Assembly: GCF_014203045.1 (NCBI RefSeq)
Contig: NZ_JACHIF010000009.1
Coordinates: 62,001-126,000 of the forward strand
DNA: 64,000 nucleotides
Direction: 5' to 3'
DNA from: Prosthecobacter dejongeii
GTDB taxonomy: Bacteria; Verrucomicrobiota; Verrucomicrobiia; Verrucomicrobiales; Verrucomicrobiaceae
The notes under the pieces were generated by a model that worked only from the letters and a program-made list of their open reading frames with translations, made no database searches and had not been told where the DNA came from. This document shows, piece after piece, positions 47,289 to 57,200 of the stretch; within the stretch, counting starts at the first letter, position 1; each line of letters starts with the position of its first letter. A program made the translations under genes and the position numbers.

Positions 47289-48275
47289 TCAATCTTCGAA
47301 GGCATTCAGCAGTTCATCTTTCATCACCCGGGCGGTGCCTAGCTTACCAACCACGATGCCACTGGCATGGTTGGCGACATTCGCAGCCTCTTCTGCACTG
47401 AGTCCCACCGCCATCGCCAGCGTTAGGAATGCAATTGCCGTATCCCCTGCCCCAGAAACATCGAACACCTCGCGGGCCTGAGTCGGGATATGATGTGGAG
47501 CTGCATCGCGCTGGAAAAGGATCATGCCTTGTTCGCCCAAAGTGATAAGCACTTTGCCCACGGCCCATTGATCCAAAAGCTGTTCACCGACCTCCAGCAA
47601 ACGTTTGTCTTCCAAAGGTGGGCCAGGAGTGCGCTGGTCCTGAATGCCAGCCGCTGCAAAGGCTTCGAGGCGATTGGGCTTCACCAGAGAAGCGCCACGC
47701 CAGTTGAGAGGATTGTGGGGGGAAGGATCCACCGTCACCAGCTTCCCTGCGGCCTTGGCCAGGCCGAGAACTCGGTCTGCAAAAGCCTGTGTGACGAAGC
47801 CTTTACCGTAGTCTTCAATGATGAGTCCATCCAACTCTGGCAACATCGCTTCGACGCCCCGACAGACTTCATCCAACTCTTCGGCGGAGAGCTTTTGAAT
47901 CGTCTCACGGTCCACCCGCACCACATGCTGCTGGCGGGCGATGATGCGCGTCTTGGCGATAGTGGGCAGCGTGCTGCTTTCCAGCATGGGGTCGGTATTG
48001 ACACCTTCCTCATGCAAGAGGCGGCGCAGTTCCCCCGCAGCGCTGTCTTTGCCCACACGGCCCATCAGGTAGGCATGCGGTGTGAAGGCAGAAAGGTTGC
48101 GCGCTACATTGGCTGCGCCTCCTGGAAAGGTCGTTTCCTTGGTCACCTCCACGATCGGCACCGGGGCCTCCGGTGAGATGCGGCGCACTGCCCCCCAGAT
48201 GAAATGGTCCAGCATGACATCCCCGATGACGAGGATGCGAGCACGGGAAAAAGACTCGATATGGGCAGCGATCAC
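47289..48275 (-). CDS. hldA: D-glycero-beta-D-manno-heptose-7-phosphate kinase HldA (RfaE domain I)
   Basis: 328 aa PfkB-family kinase of the stand-alone type, without the C-terminal nucleotidyltransferase of HldE. ILVIGDVMLDHFIWG, RISPEAPVPIVEV and FPGGAANVARNLSAF at the N-terminus are specific to heptose kinases. The catalytic DVSGAGDTAIAFLTLAMAVG is intact. It phosphorylates heptose 7-phosphate to the 1,7-bisphosphate. The start is uncertain: GTG 48275 gives the family N-terminus and TTG 48302 adds nine residues; neither has a Shine-Dalgarno. The phosphatase (GmhB) and adenylyltransferase (HldC) are not in the window. Confidence 0.9.
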   Translation of the reverse strand: MIAAHIESFSRARILVIGDVMLDHFIWGAVRRISPEAPVPIVEVTKETTFPGGAANVARNLSAFTPHAYLMGRVGKDSAAGELRRLLHEEGVNTDPMLESSTLPTIAKTRIIARQQHVVRVDRETIQKLSAEELDEVCRGVEAMLPELDGLIIEDYGKGFVTQAFADRVLGLAKAAGKLVTVDPSPHNPLNWRGASLVKPNRLEAFAAAGIQDQRTPGPPLEDKRLLEVGEQLLDQWAVGKVLITLGEQGMILFQRDAAPHHIPTQAREVFDVSGAGDTAIAFLTLAMAVGLSAEEAANVANHASGIVVGKLGTARVMKDELLNAFED

Positions 48276-48347
48276 TGAGAAAGAAAGACAATCAACCAGC
48301 AACGCTGGCCGAAGGGAGCAACTGGAAAGTGAAACACAACAGTCACC

Positions 48348-49412
48348 TTACGCTGCCCGCCGTGCGCGCACAGCGGCAGCCAGGGTATCTAGCATGGACT
48401 CCGTAGCCGGCCAGTTCACGCAGGCATCCGTGATGCTCTGGCCATAGGTCAGGGCCTGACCGGGCTTCGCATCCTGGCGACCTTCAACGAGGTGGCTTTC
48501 GATCATTACCCCGGTGATGGCCTTGCTGCCTGCACTCATCTGTTCCGCTAGGGACTGGGCCACGGCCGGCTGCTTGCGGTAGTCTTTGAGGCTATTGCCA
48601 TGGCTGCAATCCACCATCACACTGGCGGGCAGGCCACGCGTGCCGAGTTGATTCACCACAGACTCGATGGACTGAGCATCAAAGTTAGTCCCCGCCTTGC
48701 CACCCCGCAGGATGACATGGCAGGCCTCATTGCCACGAGTTTTCACGATGGCAGCGACGCCGTCCTTGGTCACAGAGAGGAAACAATGCTGGCCAGCGGC
48801 TGCCTGAATGGCATCCAGCGCGGTCTGGATGCTGCCATCTGTACCGTTTTTGAAACCCACCGGCATGGACAAACCGGAAGCGAGCTGGCGATGCACCTGG
48901 CTCTCAGTCGTGCGGGCACCGATGGCACCCCACACAACCACATCGGCAATGTACTGGGGCGTGATGACATCCAGAAACTCCGTGGCAGCGGGCACGCCCA
49001 TTTTGGCCAGATCCATCAGCAAACCGCGGGCACCGCGCAGGCCCGTGTTGATGTCATAGCTTTCATTGAGATGAGGATCATTGATGAAACCTTTCCACCC
49101 CACCGTGGTGCGGGGTTTTTCAAAATACACCCGCATGAGGATTTCCAAATCTGCGGAGTATTTCTCCCGGGCCGCCACGATGAGCTTGGCATATTCCAAA
49201 GCAGACGTGCGATCATGGATGGAACAAGGGCCCACCACCACCAGCAGGCGGTCATCTTTGAGATTGAGAATAGCCTCCGAACTGCGACGTGTCTGCTCGA
49301 TAAAAACCGCCTCCGAATCACCCAATGGGATGTCATGCATCAGCAGGGCAGGCTGGATCAGCGGCAGGATCTCCGCCACGCGGAGGTCATCGGTTGGGTG
49401 GGAAGGGCTCAC
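48348..49412 (-). CDS. 3-deoxy-7-phosphoheptulonate (DAHP) synthase, class I AroF/G/H type
   Basis: 354 aa. It condenses phosphoenolpyruvate and erythrose 4-phosphate, the first step of the shikimate pathway. LLVVVGPCSIHD, MRVYFEKPRTTVGWKGFIND, GARTTESQVHRQLASGLSMP, GFKNGTDGSIQTALDA, SVTKDGVAAIVKTRGN, VILRGGKAGTNFDAQS and VMVDCSHGNSLKDY are all in the expected order, so the metal and substrate site is complete. Which amino acid inhibits it cannot be told. It is upstream of the heptose genes (73 nt to hldA) and may have its own promoter in the 370-nt gap upstream. Confidence 0.95.
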   Translation of the reverse strand: MSPSHPTDDLRVAEILPLIQPALLMHDIPLGDSEAVFIEQTRRSSEAILNLKDDRLLVVVGPCSIHDRTSALEYAKLIVAAREKYSADLEILMRVYFEKPRTTVGWKGFINDPHLNESYDINTGLRGARGLLMDLAKMGVPAATEFLDVITPQYIADVVVWGAIGARTTESQVHRQLASGLSMPVGFKNGTDGSIQTALDAIQAAAGQHCFLSVTKDGVAAIVKTRGNEACHVILRGGKAGTNFDAQSIESVVNQLGTRGLPASVMVDCSHGNSLKDYRKQPAVAQSLAEQMSAGSKAITGVMIESHLVEGRQDAKPGQALTYGQSITDACVNWPATESMLDTLAAAVRARRAA

Positions 49413-49720
49413 AGGACAGTCAGGTTGGCAAAAAGGGCGCGCAAGGTGGGCTCTTTTGCCGAAATCGCAAGCAGGCGAATCATCCGGGATGAATTCGAGG
49501 TAGCTGCCGCCCCCGGTCGAGCAACTTGCGTTGCCACCGCTCGCAAATTTTCAGGATGGCCGGGTGCAAGTTCACTCGGGGCATGTTTGCCAAAACCCGG
49601 TTAGACATGGCAAATATGTCAGTTACGGAAATTTAGGCTCCAGCTCTCACTTTGCAAAGCCTTAAATTTAGGTTTATCAAAGCAAAACACCCTGGAATGA
49701 TCCCTTTTTTGCTATAAGGC
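49413..49720. promoter_or_regulatory. Intergenic region with an inverted repeat upstream of DAHP synthase
   Basis: 308 nt without a gene, upstream of DAHP synthase and downstream of the RRM gene. It holds an inverted repeat AAATTTAGGCT (49629-49639) / AGCCTTAAATTT (49658-49669) with an 18-nt spacer, which could be an operator or a leader hairpin. The right third is A/T-rich. I could not assign a T-box, Trp/Tyr operator or other named element. Confidence 0.35.
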
Positions 49721-49759
49721 AAAAAGGCACTGCGGGTCGCAATGACCTACACAGTGCCT
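49721..49759 (-). terminator. Terminator of the RNA-binding protein gene
   Basis: On the minus strand the stem AGGCACTG / CAGTGCCT encloses a 19-nt loop with further pairing (TAGGTCATTGCGACC) and is followed by TTTTTG. It begins 23 nt after the RRM gene stop. Confidence 0.8.
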
Positions 49760-49781
49760 CGAGGACCAATGTAGCGAGGAA

Positions 49782-50213
49782 TTAGTCCCAGTCGCTTTCA
49801 GGGTTTTTCCGGCCACGGTCCCGGGGTTTGCCCTTTTTGCCGCCACGATCTCCATCGTCCCAATCGTTATATGTGGGCGCTGGGGGACTGCGGAATCCTC
49901 CCGCATGACCACGATCTGATTTCTTCCGGTCAGGATAGCCGCCGCCACCCACCGCAGGGCGTGGACGCTCCTCTTTGGGGCGGGCTTCGACAATCTTGAT
50001 CGCGCGCCCAGCCAGGTTGCTGCCTTCAAGGCTGGAGATGGCCATTTTTGCCTCGGTATCATTCGGCATGTCCACGAAACCAAAGCCGCGTGAGCGCCCA
50101 GTCTCGCGATCCATCACCACACGGGCGCTGGAAACGGTACCGAAAGCAGCAAATTCGCCGCGCAGTTCATCATCAGTCACGCTGTACGCAAGATTGCTGA
50201 CGTATAAGTTCAT
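49782..50213 (-). CDS. RRM-domain RNA-binding protein
   Basis: 143 aa from ATG 50213. One RRM: RNP2 is LYVSNL near the start and RNP1 RGFGFVDM at about 46-53, with AFGTVSSARVVMDRETGRS between. The C-terminal 60 residues are Gly/Arg/Asp-rich (e.g. RGGKKGKPRDRGRKNPES) and disordered. This is the bacterial glycine-rich RNP type; in cyanobacteria such proteins respond to cold. The start MNLYVSNLAYSVTDDELR is the classical one; an upstream frame to 50312 adds unrelated residues. It ends in a strong terminator. Confidence 0.9.
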   Translation of the reverse strand: MNLYVSNLAYSVTDDELRGEFAAFGTVSSARVVMDRETGRSRGFGFVDMPNDTEAKMAISSLEGSNLAGRAIKIVEARPKEERPRPAVGGGGYPDRKKSDRGHAGGFRSPPAPTYNDWDDGDRGGKKGKPRDRGRKNPESDWD

Positions 50214-50370
50214 TGAAAGGTCTGAGTCAGGAGCCGCCAGTGAGGTAAATACAACAGAAGGCTGATCCATGGCGTCAGAATCAGACTCCTCGTTTTCTCT
50301 GGGAAGAGACAAACTCAGTCAAAGTATGCATCTCCTCTTCACCTGTCAATTCCCCCGAGAGGAACAAAAC

Positions 50371-50398
50371 AGCCTCCGGTGCTACTTGTCAGGAGGCT
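50371..50398. other. Hairpin between RRM and methylase genes
   Basis: Arms AGCCTCC and GGAGGCT flank a 14-nt loop in the divergent space. On the minus strand it is followed by GTTTTGTT, so it could act as a weak terminator or attenuator in the RRM leader if transcription begins further right. No known leader type fits. Confidence 0.35.
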
Positions 50399-50418
50399 GC
50401 GGCACGGCAAAATCTGGC

Positions 50419-51054
50419 ATGGAATCCTCCCCCCGCCTCCCGCAACTCGCCAGCCAGACCGGTGGCCTGCCCTCCGCCGTGCGCTGGGCGCAACTGCTCC
50501 TCGCAGATCGCCTTTCCGCAGGAGATGTGGTGGTAGATGCCACGGCGGGGAACGGGCATGACACACTCTTCCTCGCCCGTTGTGTGGGCGCAGCAGGTCA
50601 TGTTTACGCCATGGATGTGCAAGCAGCGGCCGTGGCAGAAACGCACCGTCGCTTACTAGAGGCAGGCATTGAGGAAGACCAATTCACCCTGGTCCAGGCG
50701 GGACATGAAACGATGATGGAGCTCGTAAAGCACGAGCATCAGGGCCAGGTGGCGGGCATCATGTTTAACCTAGGTTACCTGCCTGGATCCGATAAGACCG
50801 TCATCACGCGTACAGAGACCACCCTCACGGCGGTGAATGCTGCCGTGCAGTTGCTAAAGCCCGGCGGGCTGCTCACCATCGCCGTTTACCCAGGGCACGA
50901 AGGCGGGGCACAGGAGTTGGCCGCACTGACGGACTGGGCGACTTCCCTGCCCCCTCGGGCCTATGAGGTGCAGCATCTGCGCCCGGTCAATCGCAGCGCG
51001 AATCCACCGGAGTGCTGGGTGGTGTGGAAGACGGCCCCTTTGCGCGAGAAGTGA
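50419..51054 (+). CDS. Class I SAM-dependent methyltransferase (rRNA methylase-like, YtqB type)
   Basis: 211 aa from ATG 50419. The short-chain rRNA_methylase family: VVVDATAGNGHDTLFLARCV as the SAM motif I (D-A-T-x-GNGHDT is diagnostic), VYAMDVQAAAVAE, MFNLGYLPGSDK and LKPGGLLTIAVYPGHEGG. B. subtilis YtqB/MnmM has this pattern and methylates a wobble uridine in tRNA, so tRNA is as likely as rRNA. Upstream frame to 50269 has no homology. Its last 68 nt overlap the convergent sterol desaturase gene. Confidence 0.82.
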   Translation: MESSPRLPQLASQTGGLPSAVRWAQLLLADRLSAGDVVVDATAGNGHDTLFLARCVGAAGHVYAMDVQAAAVAETHRRLLEAGIEEDQFTLVQAGHETMMELVKHEHQGQVAGIMFNLGYLPGSDKTVITRTETTLTAVNAAVQLLKPGGLLTIAVYPGHEGGAQELAALTDWATSLPPRAYEVQHLRPVNRSANPPECWVVWKTAPLREK

Positions 51055-51814
51055 CTTCTTCAAAGCGCCGTTCATACGCCTCGTGATTCGTCCCCATGAG
51101 GCGATCCCAAAAGTTAAAGTATAGACCGTAGTTTCCCCTTAGCTTTTCATGATGCATGATGTGGTTCGTCGGCGTATTGATGACGTAACGCAGTGGAGAG
51201 CGCATGAGCCAGCGCGGGTGAAATTCATACCCCATGTGGCCAGCGATGTTAAAGACGATCTGCCACATCATGAAGAGACCAAAGGCATAGGTGTGCATGG
51301 GCATCACGACGACCAGCAGCGGAAAAATAAGTGCCTGCACCAGAGCCTCTAGAGGTGAAAAGGCATAGGCAGCCCAGGGGGTAGGATTATGAGACAAGTG
51401 ATGCACCCGGTGAAACCAGCGAAACAGTTTCCGATGATGCATGAGCCGGTGAGTCCAGTAAAACCAGGCATCGTGGATTACAATGGCACAGCCGATGCTC
51501 AGCCAAAACCATAGCAGTCCATGCTTGGAGATTTTCCCATACATCTGCGTCCAGCCCTGACGTGAGGCATACACCGTGGCCGCACCGACAACTCCAAAGA
51601 TCATCATGGAAAGCGCGGAGTAGCCGATCTCGCGCCACACCTCATGGGAGCTAGGGAAGCGCGCGACGATCTTGCGGTGGAACCAGCTGCGTTTGAAAAT
51701 CCAATACCCCAAGAGCCAGGCGATACCAGCGAACAAGAGGTAACGAACGCCCAGCCCCAAAGTGCTGCCGTAGGTGAGTTCCCAAAAATTGAGCGGCTGG
51801 CGGGCTAACATCAT
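50987..51814 (-). CDS. Fatty acid hydroxylase / sterol desaturase family protein
   Basis: 275 aa integral membrane diiron enzyme. The three histidine boxes are present: HDAWFYWTHRLMHH, WFHRVHHLSHNPTPW and NHIMHHEKLRGNYGLYFNFW, followed by DRLMGT. Four hydrophobic helices surround them. It hydroxylates or desaturates lipid chains; the substrate in this bacterium is unknown (hopanoid, sphingolipid or fatty acid). The 3' end overlaps the opposite-strand methylase gene by 68 nt. It has no operon partner except the coiled-coil gene 38 nt upstream. Confidence 0.9.
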   Translation of the reverse strand: MMLARQPLNFWELTYGSTLGLGVRYLLFAGIAWLLGYWIFKRSWFHRKIVARFPSSHEVWREIGYSALSMMIFGVVGAATVYASRQGWTQMYGKISKHGLLWFWLSIGCAIVIHDAWFYWTHRLMHHRKLFRWFHRVHHLSHNPTPWAAYAFSPLEALVQALIFPLLVVVMPMHTYAFGLFMMWQIVFNIAGHMGYEFHPRWLMRSPLRYVINTPTNHIMHHEKLRGNYGLYFNFWDRLMGTNHEAYERRFEEVTSRAKGPSSTPPSTPVDSRCD

Positions 51815-51852
51815 GATCCATCAAACGTGCGTCAGTGGCCCATCTGGCAAAA

Positions 51853-52989
51853 TCATTGCGCAGGAGCGTCATCATCCATGAGCAGAAAGCCCTGTTCTAG
51901 AACCTCAGGCACGGGCTCTACCGACTTTGCCTTGAGCATTTTCAGTGTCTCCAGATCATGCACCAGCGCCTCTTTGTCAGCCGTGAGAGCTTTCACCTCG
52001 GCTTTTAAGGCTTCGATTTCTGGGGATGCAGCGTCGTGCACTTTTGGGTTAGCCAAGGCCTCTTGAGCTTCAGTGAGTCGGTACTCCAGCTCTGCAATGC
52101 GGTAACCATCTTCACGGGATTTTTTTCGGGCCTCCGCCTCCGTTTGGGAAATCTTTGCTTCCAATTCCATGACACGCCTGTCGTTAGGCGCACCCACCAC
52201 CGCAGCCGTAGGCTCTGGCAGCACACCTACAGCACTCATGAATTCCTTTTGCACCATCGCAGCCTTGGCCTCCGCCGCAGCTAGCTGACGCTGGAGACCT
52301 GTGATTCGATTTTCTGCAGTGGTCTGGTAAGCTGCATGATTCTCCTTCAAACGGGAAATCTCATCATCCACGGTGCCTAATCGCGCCTGATCCACGGCAA
52401 GGGTCTGCTCCTGATTCGCTAATTGCTGCATCAGCTCGGCTTCGCGAACTTTCGATTTTTCAAGTTGGCTGCCCAGTCGTGTTTGGATGTCCTGCAGTTG
52501 TGTGGTCAACTCTTGAGCTCGCAAAGTGGTGACGGAGAGCGTTTGTTCCAGAGCCGCAGTGCGCCCCCGCTCCGCACGCAGTGCGGTTTCCAGATCTCCT
52601 ACACGGGCCTCGGTAGGGGCCAGACGGGCGGCGATTTCGCGAGTCGTCGCCAGATCCGTTTCCAGAGAGCCGATGCGGGCGAGGCAATCCGTTTCTCGGC
52701 GTTGGGCCGCATCCCGGTGAGAAGCAAAACGCTCTTCCATCTGCACTCGTTCAGCTTTAGCTTCCTCTAGTTTTAACTGGGCGCTGGCGGCTTGTTCAGC
52801 CGCACTGGACTTCACCTGTTCCAGAAGACTCTGCCCCTGCATCCTCTCTTGTGCGTGTAAAGCCTGTCGCAGACGGAGCTTTCGCTCTTGCAACCACCAA
52901 GCGAACAATGAAGAGACCAGGGCCACGAGAACCAGAGCACCCAGTGTCTGCATTTCAAAAAGTGAAGCCAGAATCACGGTAAAAATCAT
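51853..52989 (-). CDS. Membrane-anchored coiled-coil protein
   Basis: 378 aa from ATG 52989 (an in-frame GTG at 53028 adds 13 residues). One N-terminal membrane helix (MIFTVILASLFEMQTLGALV and on to VSSLFAWW) is followed by about 300 residues of continuous coiled coil, rich in Ala/Glu/Gln/Arg, with heptads such as ALRAERGRTAALEQTL. The end is acidic (LLMDDDAPAQ). Such layout suggests a cytoplasmic or periplasmic structural protein like RmuC's N-terminus or a spacer protein, but no nuclease domain is present. It is divergent from the AraC gene. Confidence 0.68.
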   Translation of the reverse strand: MIFTVILASLFEMQTLGALVLVALVSSLFAWWLQERKLRLRQALHAQERMQGQSLLEQVKSSAAEQAASAQLKLEEAKAERVQMEERFASHRDAAQRRETDCLARIGSLETDLATTREIAARLAPTEARVGDLETALRAERGRTAALEQTLSVTTLRAQELTTQLQDIQTRLGSQLEKSKVREAELMQQLANQEQTLAVDQARLGTVDDEISRLKENHAAYQTTAENRITGLQRQLAAAEAKAAMVQKEFMSAVGVLPEPTAAVVGAPNDRRVMELEAKISQTEAEARKKSREDGYRIAELEYRLTEAQEALANPKVHDAASPEIEALKAEVKALTADKEALVHDLETLKMLKAKSVEPVPEVLEQGFLLMDDDAPAQ

Positions 52990-53052
52990 CCAGGCAGAGA
53001 TAAGGACATCTCGCTCTGTGTCGAGCACAGATCATGCCTTCCTCGATCAGAC

Positions 53053-54159
53053 ATGATAGAAGCAGTGCTCTCCGTGATTTGCACTGGACCTGCTGATGGA
53101 TTTTTCGTTAGCCTCCCACCCGTGGCCCTCCAACCGAAGCTTCCGCCCTCCATCGTCCCCACAGCTCTCACGCAGTTAGCAGCGGCTGCACCGCAGCCCT
53201 TTGAGATTCACCCCCTCATTGATGATCGCCGCTACCTGCGACGTAACTTTGACCCCGATCTGCCTCTACTGACTAAACTCTACTCCTTTCCCACCTATCA
53301 GGGCATGGTGGGAGAAAACTGGATGCACTGGCACGACTACCACGAAATGATCCTTCCCGTAGATGGAGCAGGCCGTTTTAGCATGGGCAGTTGGGATGTG
53401 GACTTTGCTCCCGGTGATCTTTTGATTGTGGATACTCTGCGCCTTCATGGTGTGTCCAGACTCAGTGGGCCGCATCGCTCGTTGGTCATTTTATTTCCTG
53501 CGGATTTCATCACCTGCAATGGTCACCTTTCGGGTGATGCCGCGTTTTTAGATCCGCTACGGGCGCGTCCTTCTGGGGTGCCTCCCATGCTTAAAAGCAG
53601 CCACCCGCTGGCTCAGCGCGTGCATGAATCTCTCCTGGCCCTGCATGAAGCGGCGACGGCCCCGGGCACCGCCCGCGAGCATTATCCCGCATGCAAGCTA
53701 CACCTGCTAACGGTGCTGCACCACCTCCGCGAAGCCTTCGGCGTTCGGCAAGTTGACCCGCGAGCACTCGCACGCGAAGACACTCGCCGGGAGCAACTAC
53801 GTCGCGTTTTTAAATTCCTCGCGGAGCGATTCACCCACCCCCTTAGCTTGGCTGAAGTCGCCGCCGCTGCAGGCATGGGCGGCACCGTCTTCCGCACCTT
53901 TTTCAAGCATACCACTGGCCACACATTGGTGGACTATGTGCGCGACCTCCGGCTTGCTCGCGCGGCCCAACTCCTCCGCGAGACCGATGATCCGGTGGCA
54001 GATGTCGCTGCAGCATCAGGCTTCTGCGATCAAAGTTACCTCAACCGCTGTTTTGTGCGGCGTTATCACTGCACGCCACTGGCGTATCGGCAAAAAGAAC
54101 AAAGTGCCACCCCGTCAGATTGTCCAAAAAATCCGTCACGAAGTCCAAGCGTTAGTTAG
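53053..54159 (+). CDS. AraC family transcriptional regulator
   Basis: 368 aa. An N-terminal cupin sensor domain (about 80-200) has MHWHDYHEMILPVDGAGRFS and FAPGDLLIVDTLRLHGVSRL, where the His residues resemble a metal or ligand site. The C-terminal AraC double helix-turn-helix (about 250-350) has HPLSLAEVAAAAGMGGTVF and VADVAAASGFCDQSYLNRCF. An N-terminal stretch of about 60 residues lacks homology, and the start could be later. It lies 47 nt upstream of the 1861-aa surface protein on the same strand, so it may control or be co-transcribed with it. Confidence 0.87.
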   Translation: MIEAVLSVICTGPADGFFVSLPPVALQPKLPPSIVPTALTQLAAAAPQPFEIHPLIDDRRYLRRNFDPDLPLLTKLYSFPTYQGMVGENWMHWHDYHEMILPVDGAGRFSMGSWDVDFAPGDLLIVDTLRLHGVSRLSGPHRSLVILFPADFITCNGHLSGDAAFLDPLRARPSGVPPMLKSSHPLAQRVHESLLALHEAATAPGTAREHYPACKLHLLTVLHHLREAFGVRQVDPRALAREDTRREQLRRVFKFLAERFTHPLSLAEVAAAAGMGGTVFRTFFKHTTGHTLVDYVRDLRLARAAQLLRETDDPVADVAAASGFCDQSYLNRCFVRRYHCTPLAYRQKEQSATPSDCPKNPSRSPSVS

Positions 54160-54206
54160 GCCATTTCTGATAGATCCATGGGTGTCAACCAACCCGACAC
54201 CCAACC

Positions 54207-57200
54207 ATGATTCGCTCCCTCGTTACTCGCGGAGTTCTTGCCCTGGCACTTACTGCCACCTTACAGGCTCAGGTGCCTGTCCCCCAGTCCACCTACACCA
54301 CGGGCCAGCTCTATGTGCCCTTGCGAACGTTTACTTCGCTGGAGATCGGCATCGCCCCGACTTATGCGATCATGCACCAAGGCCATCTAGTCATCGCAGG
54401 AGGACGCAATGGAGCCAGTGATCCGACAGGTTATGCACGCCTCACAACTTGGCGATTGTCTCAGTCCGCAACCCCCACAGTGGTGAATCCCAGCGTGGTA
54501 GGAACCCACCTGAATGACAACATTTTCAAGAGTCACAACATGGGGTTTTCAGGGGACCTCACTCAGGTGCGTGCGGGTAAATTTGCCATCTATAACATCA
54601 GCAATGCCGCAGCCCCCTCGCTTACGGTTCAGGGATCAGGCGGTAAATCCTCCAGTCATTCTACCTGTTGGGCTGGCAAATACCTTTACACAGGCGGGGA
54701 AGGTTATGGCACTGCCAGCGGCTGGATTGACATCTTCAATGTCAGTAATCCAGCAGCACCCACGCTGGTTCGTTCCGTGGATATTCCCACCATCACCGGA
54801 TTTCGCTGCGCCTCCGTGTATGTGCTGGGAAACGTCCTGGTCGTCTCAGCCAGCCTAACCAATGGCATTGCCACGTTTGATTTGAGTGATCCGACCAATC
54901 CCCTTCTCATCAGTGTCTATCGTGGAGATACCGGGGCCAACACTTACACCTCCTACCTCAGCGGCCATCGTCTGTATGGCGGTGGCCAGGCAGGCGGCCT
55001 TTACATCTACGACATCCAAAATCCCGAAAACATCCAACTGGTGGATCAAGTCACCACCCTCGGTGGCACGCCCCGTTACCCTGTGATGCAGGATGAATTT
55101 GTCCACTTGGGTAACGTCGGGAACGGGCGCTATCAGAAGATCCGTGTGGATACTGTTCCTGCTCAAATTGTGGCCAATGTGCCGCTGCCAGGACGGATCG
55201 AATCCGGCAGCCCCACGCCTAAACCCGAAGTGGCCATCCCCATCGGCAATCTTGTCTTTATCGGCTGCGTGAATGGCTCCAACACAGGCACTTCAGTCAA
55301 TAACTCCGCTGGCTGGATCCTCCCTCACGATACCGCTCCAGATACCCGTGCACCTGACATCAATGCCGTGCGTCCACTGGATGGTGAAACGAGGGTGGCC
55401 ACCAGCAGCATGATCGGCGTATCATTCACAGACCTTTTGGACACGCCATCCATCGGCACCAGCAGCCTCATCGTTCGGCCTTTTGGCGGCAGCGCCATTT
55501 CCGGAACGTATTCCAACATGGGCGGCATTGTCAATTTCAGCCCCACCACGGCTCTCTCGGCCAATACCACTTATGAAATCGTGGTGACGGCTGGCGGCAT
55601 CAAAGACACGCAGGGAAACGCCATCACAACGGAACGTGTGTTTCGCTTTTCCACCGGCACCAGTGTGGATACTACGGGTGCAGGACTAGTGTTGCATTAC
55701 CCGCTGAATGAAACCTCTGGCACCACGGCTGAGGACGCGGCAGGCAGCAATGACGGGACACTCACCAACTTCCCCCCAAGCCCCTGGAGCGCCGGCTTGG
55801 TCGGTCGCAGTGCGGTGGCACTCGATGGCACGGATGATGTCATTTCCACCGCGAGTTTAGATGTGGGGAATACCTTTTCATTCAGCACCTGGGCACGGAT
55901 CAATTCCGGCAATACTGGACTGCAAACCATATTGGGCAACTGTGCTGGTGGGTTTTCCACCGCAGGCTTCAAACTCTTCGTTTACGGATCTGCCCATGCC
56001 ACTACCGCCGGGCGCATCCAGCTAGAAACGGGCAATGGTACCGCAGGCAATGCCGCTACCACAGCCGTCGGCACCATGCCTTTTGACCAGTGGGTACACA
56101 TCGGCCTCACGGTCAATCGTACCACGGGCACGGCCCGCATTTATGTGAATGGCACGGACCGTACGACGGACAGCAGCATCACCACGGATTTCACCACCAG
56201 TGCCGTTTTAGCACTGGGACGAATGGGCCCTGGTCCTTATTACCTGGGAGGGCACCTAGATGACTTCCGCCTATATAATCGAGTGCTTAACGCTGCCGAT
56301 TTTGACCAACTGCGCAGCCTCTGTGAAAACCCTGTGGCTCATTGGCGGATGAACAGCTCCACGGCCACTTCAGCGCCGAATGGTAGCGCACTTAATCTCA
56401 GCAGCACTGGTGCGACTTACAATACAGCCGACTCCGCCGAGGGCTCGGCCTCAATCGCTCTGGATGGCAGCACGGGTTACGCGACTGCACCCAGCAGCGA
56501 TTTGGGAAATAGCTTCGCGCTCGCCACCTGGGTGCGCGTTACTTCCGGCACGAGCACCCTGGAAACACTGGCCGCCAATTCCAACGCGGGCCTGAACAGC
56601 GCAGGCTGGAGGCTGTATGCCACAGGTTCCACACACACCACTCCTGGTCGCCTGATTTTGGAGACGGGCAATGGCACCAACGGCACCCAAGTGCAGACGG
56701 CTAACAATGCATTGACTTACAACACCTGGACTCATGTCACCCTGATGATAGATCGCGTGCGTGGCCTCTCGCGCATCTATGTCAATGGCACAGACCGCAC
56801 ACCTGCTGGCACGGCCCGCACAGACTTTACCACTGCTGGCCCCCTCCAGATCGGCCGTACCGCCGACAATGCGAGCTTGCTGAATGGACAGCTCGATGAC
56901 CTCCGCATCCATCCACGTTGGTTGACTGAAACGGAGATCCGAGTGCTGGCCATCAGTAAACTTTTGGCCCATTGGCGCTTTGACAGCAGTGGCGGGGATG
57001 AATCAGGATTCAATCGTACGGCTACACTCCTCAATGGCGCGGGTTATTCCGCCGACCACGCCCAAGGCACCGAGTCTCTCAATCTCGATGGGATTGCCAA
57101 TGGTCTCGATGATCATGCGACGACAACGGCCCTTGATTTAGGGAATCAATTCAGCGTCTCCCTCTGGGCCAAGGTCACTTCCTCCGCCTTGGGTTCACGC

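Noticed and set aside
47490-48176. 228-aa open frame on the plus strand opposite hldA
   Set aside because: It is a shadow of the kinase gene; the kinase motifs are on the minus strand.
48600-49604. 334-aa open frame on the plus strand opposite DAHP synthase
   Set aside because: The other strand encodes a complete DAHP synthase with all motifs; the plus frame is His/Arg-rich with no domain.
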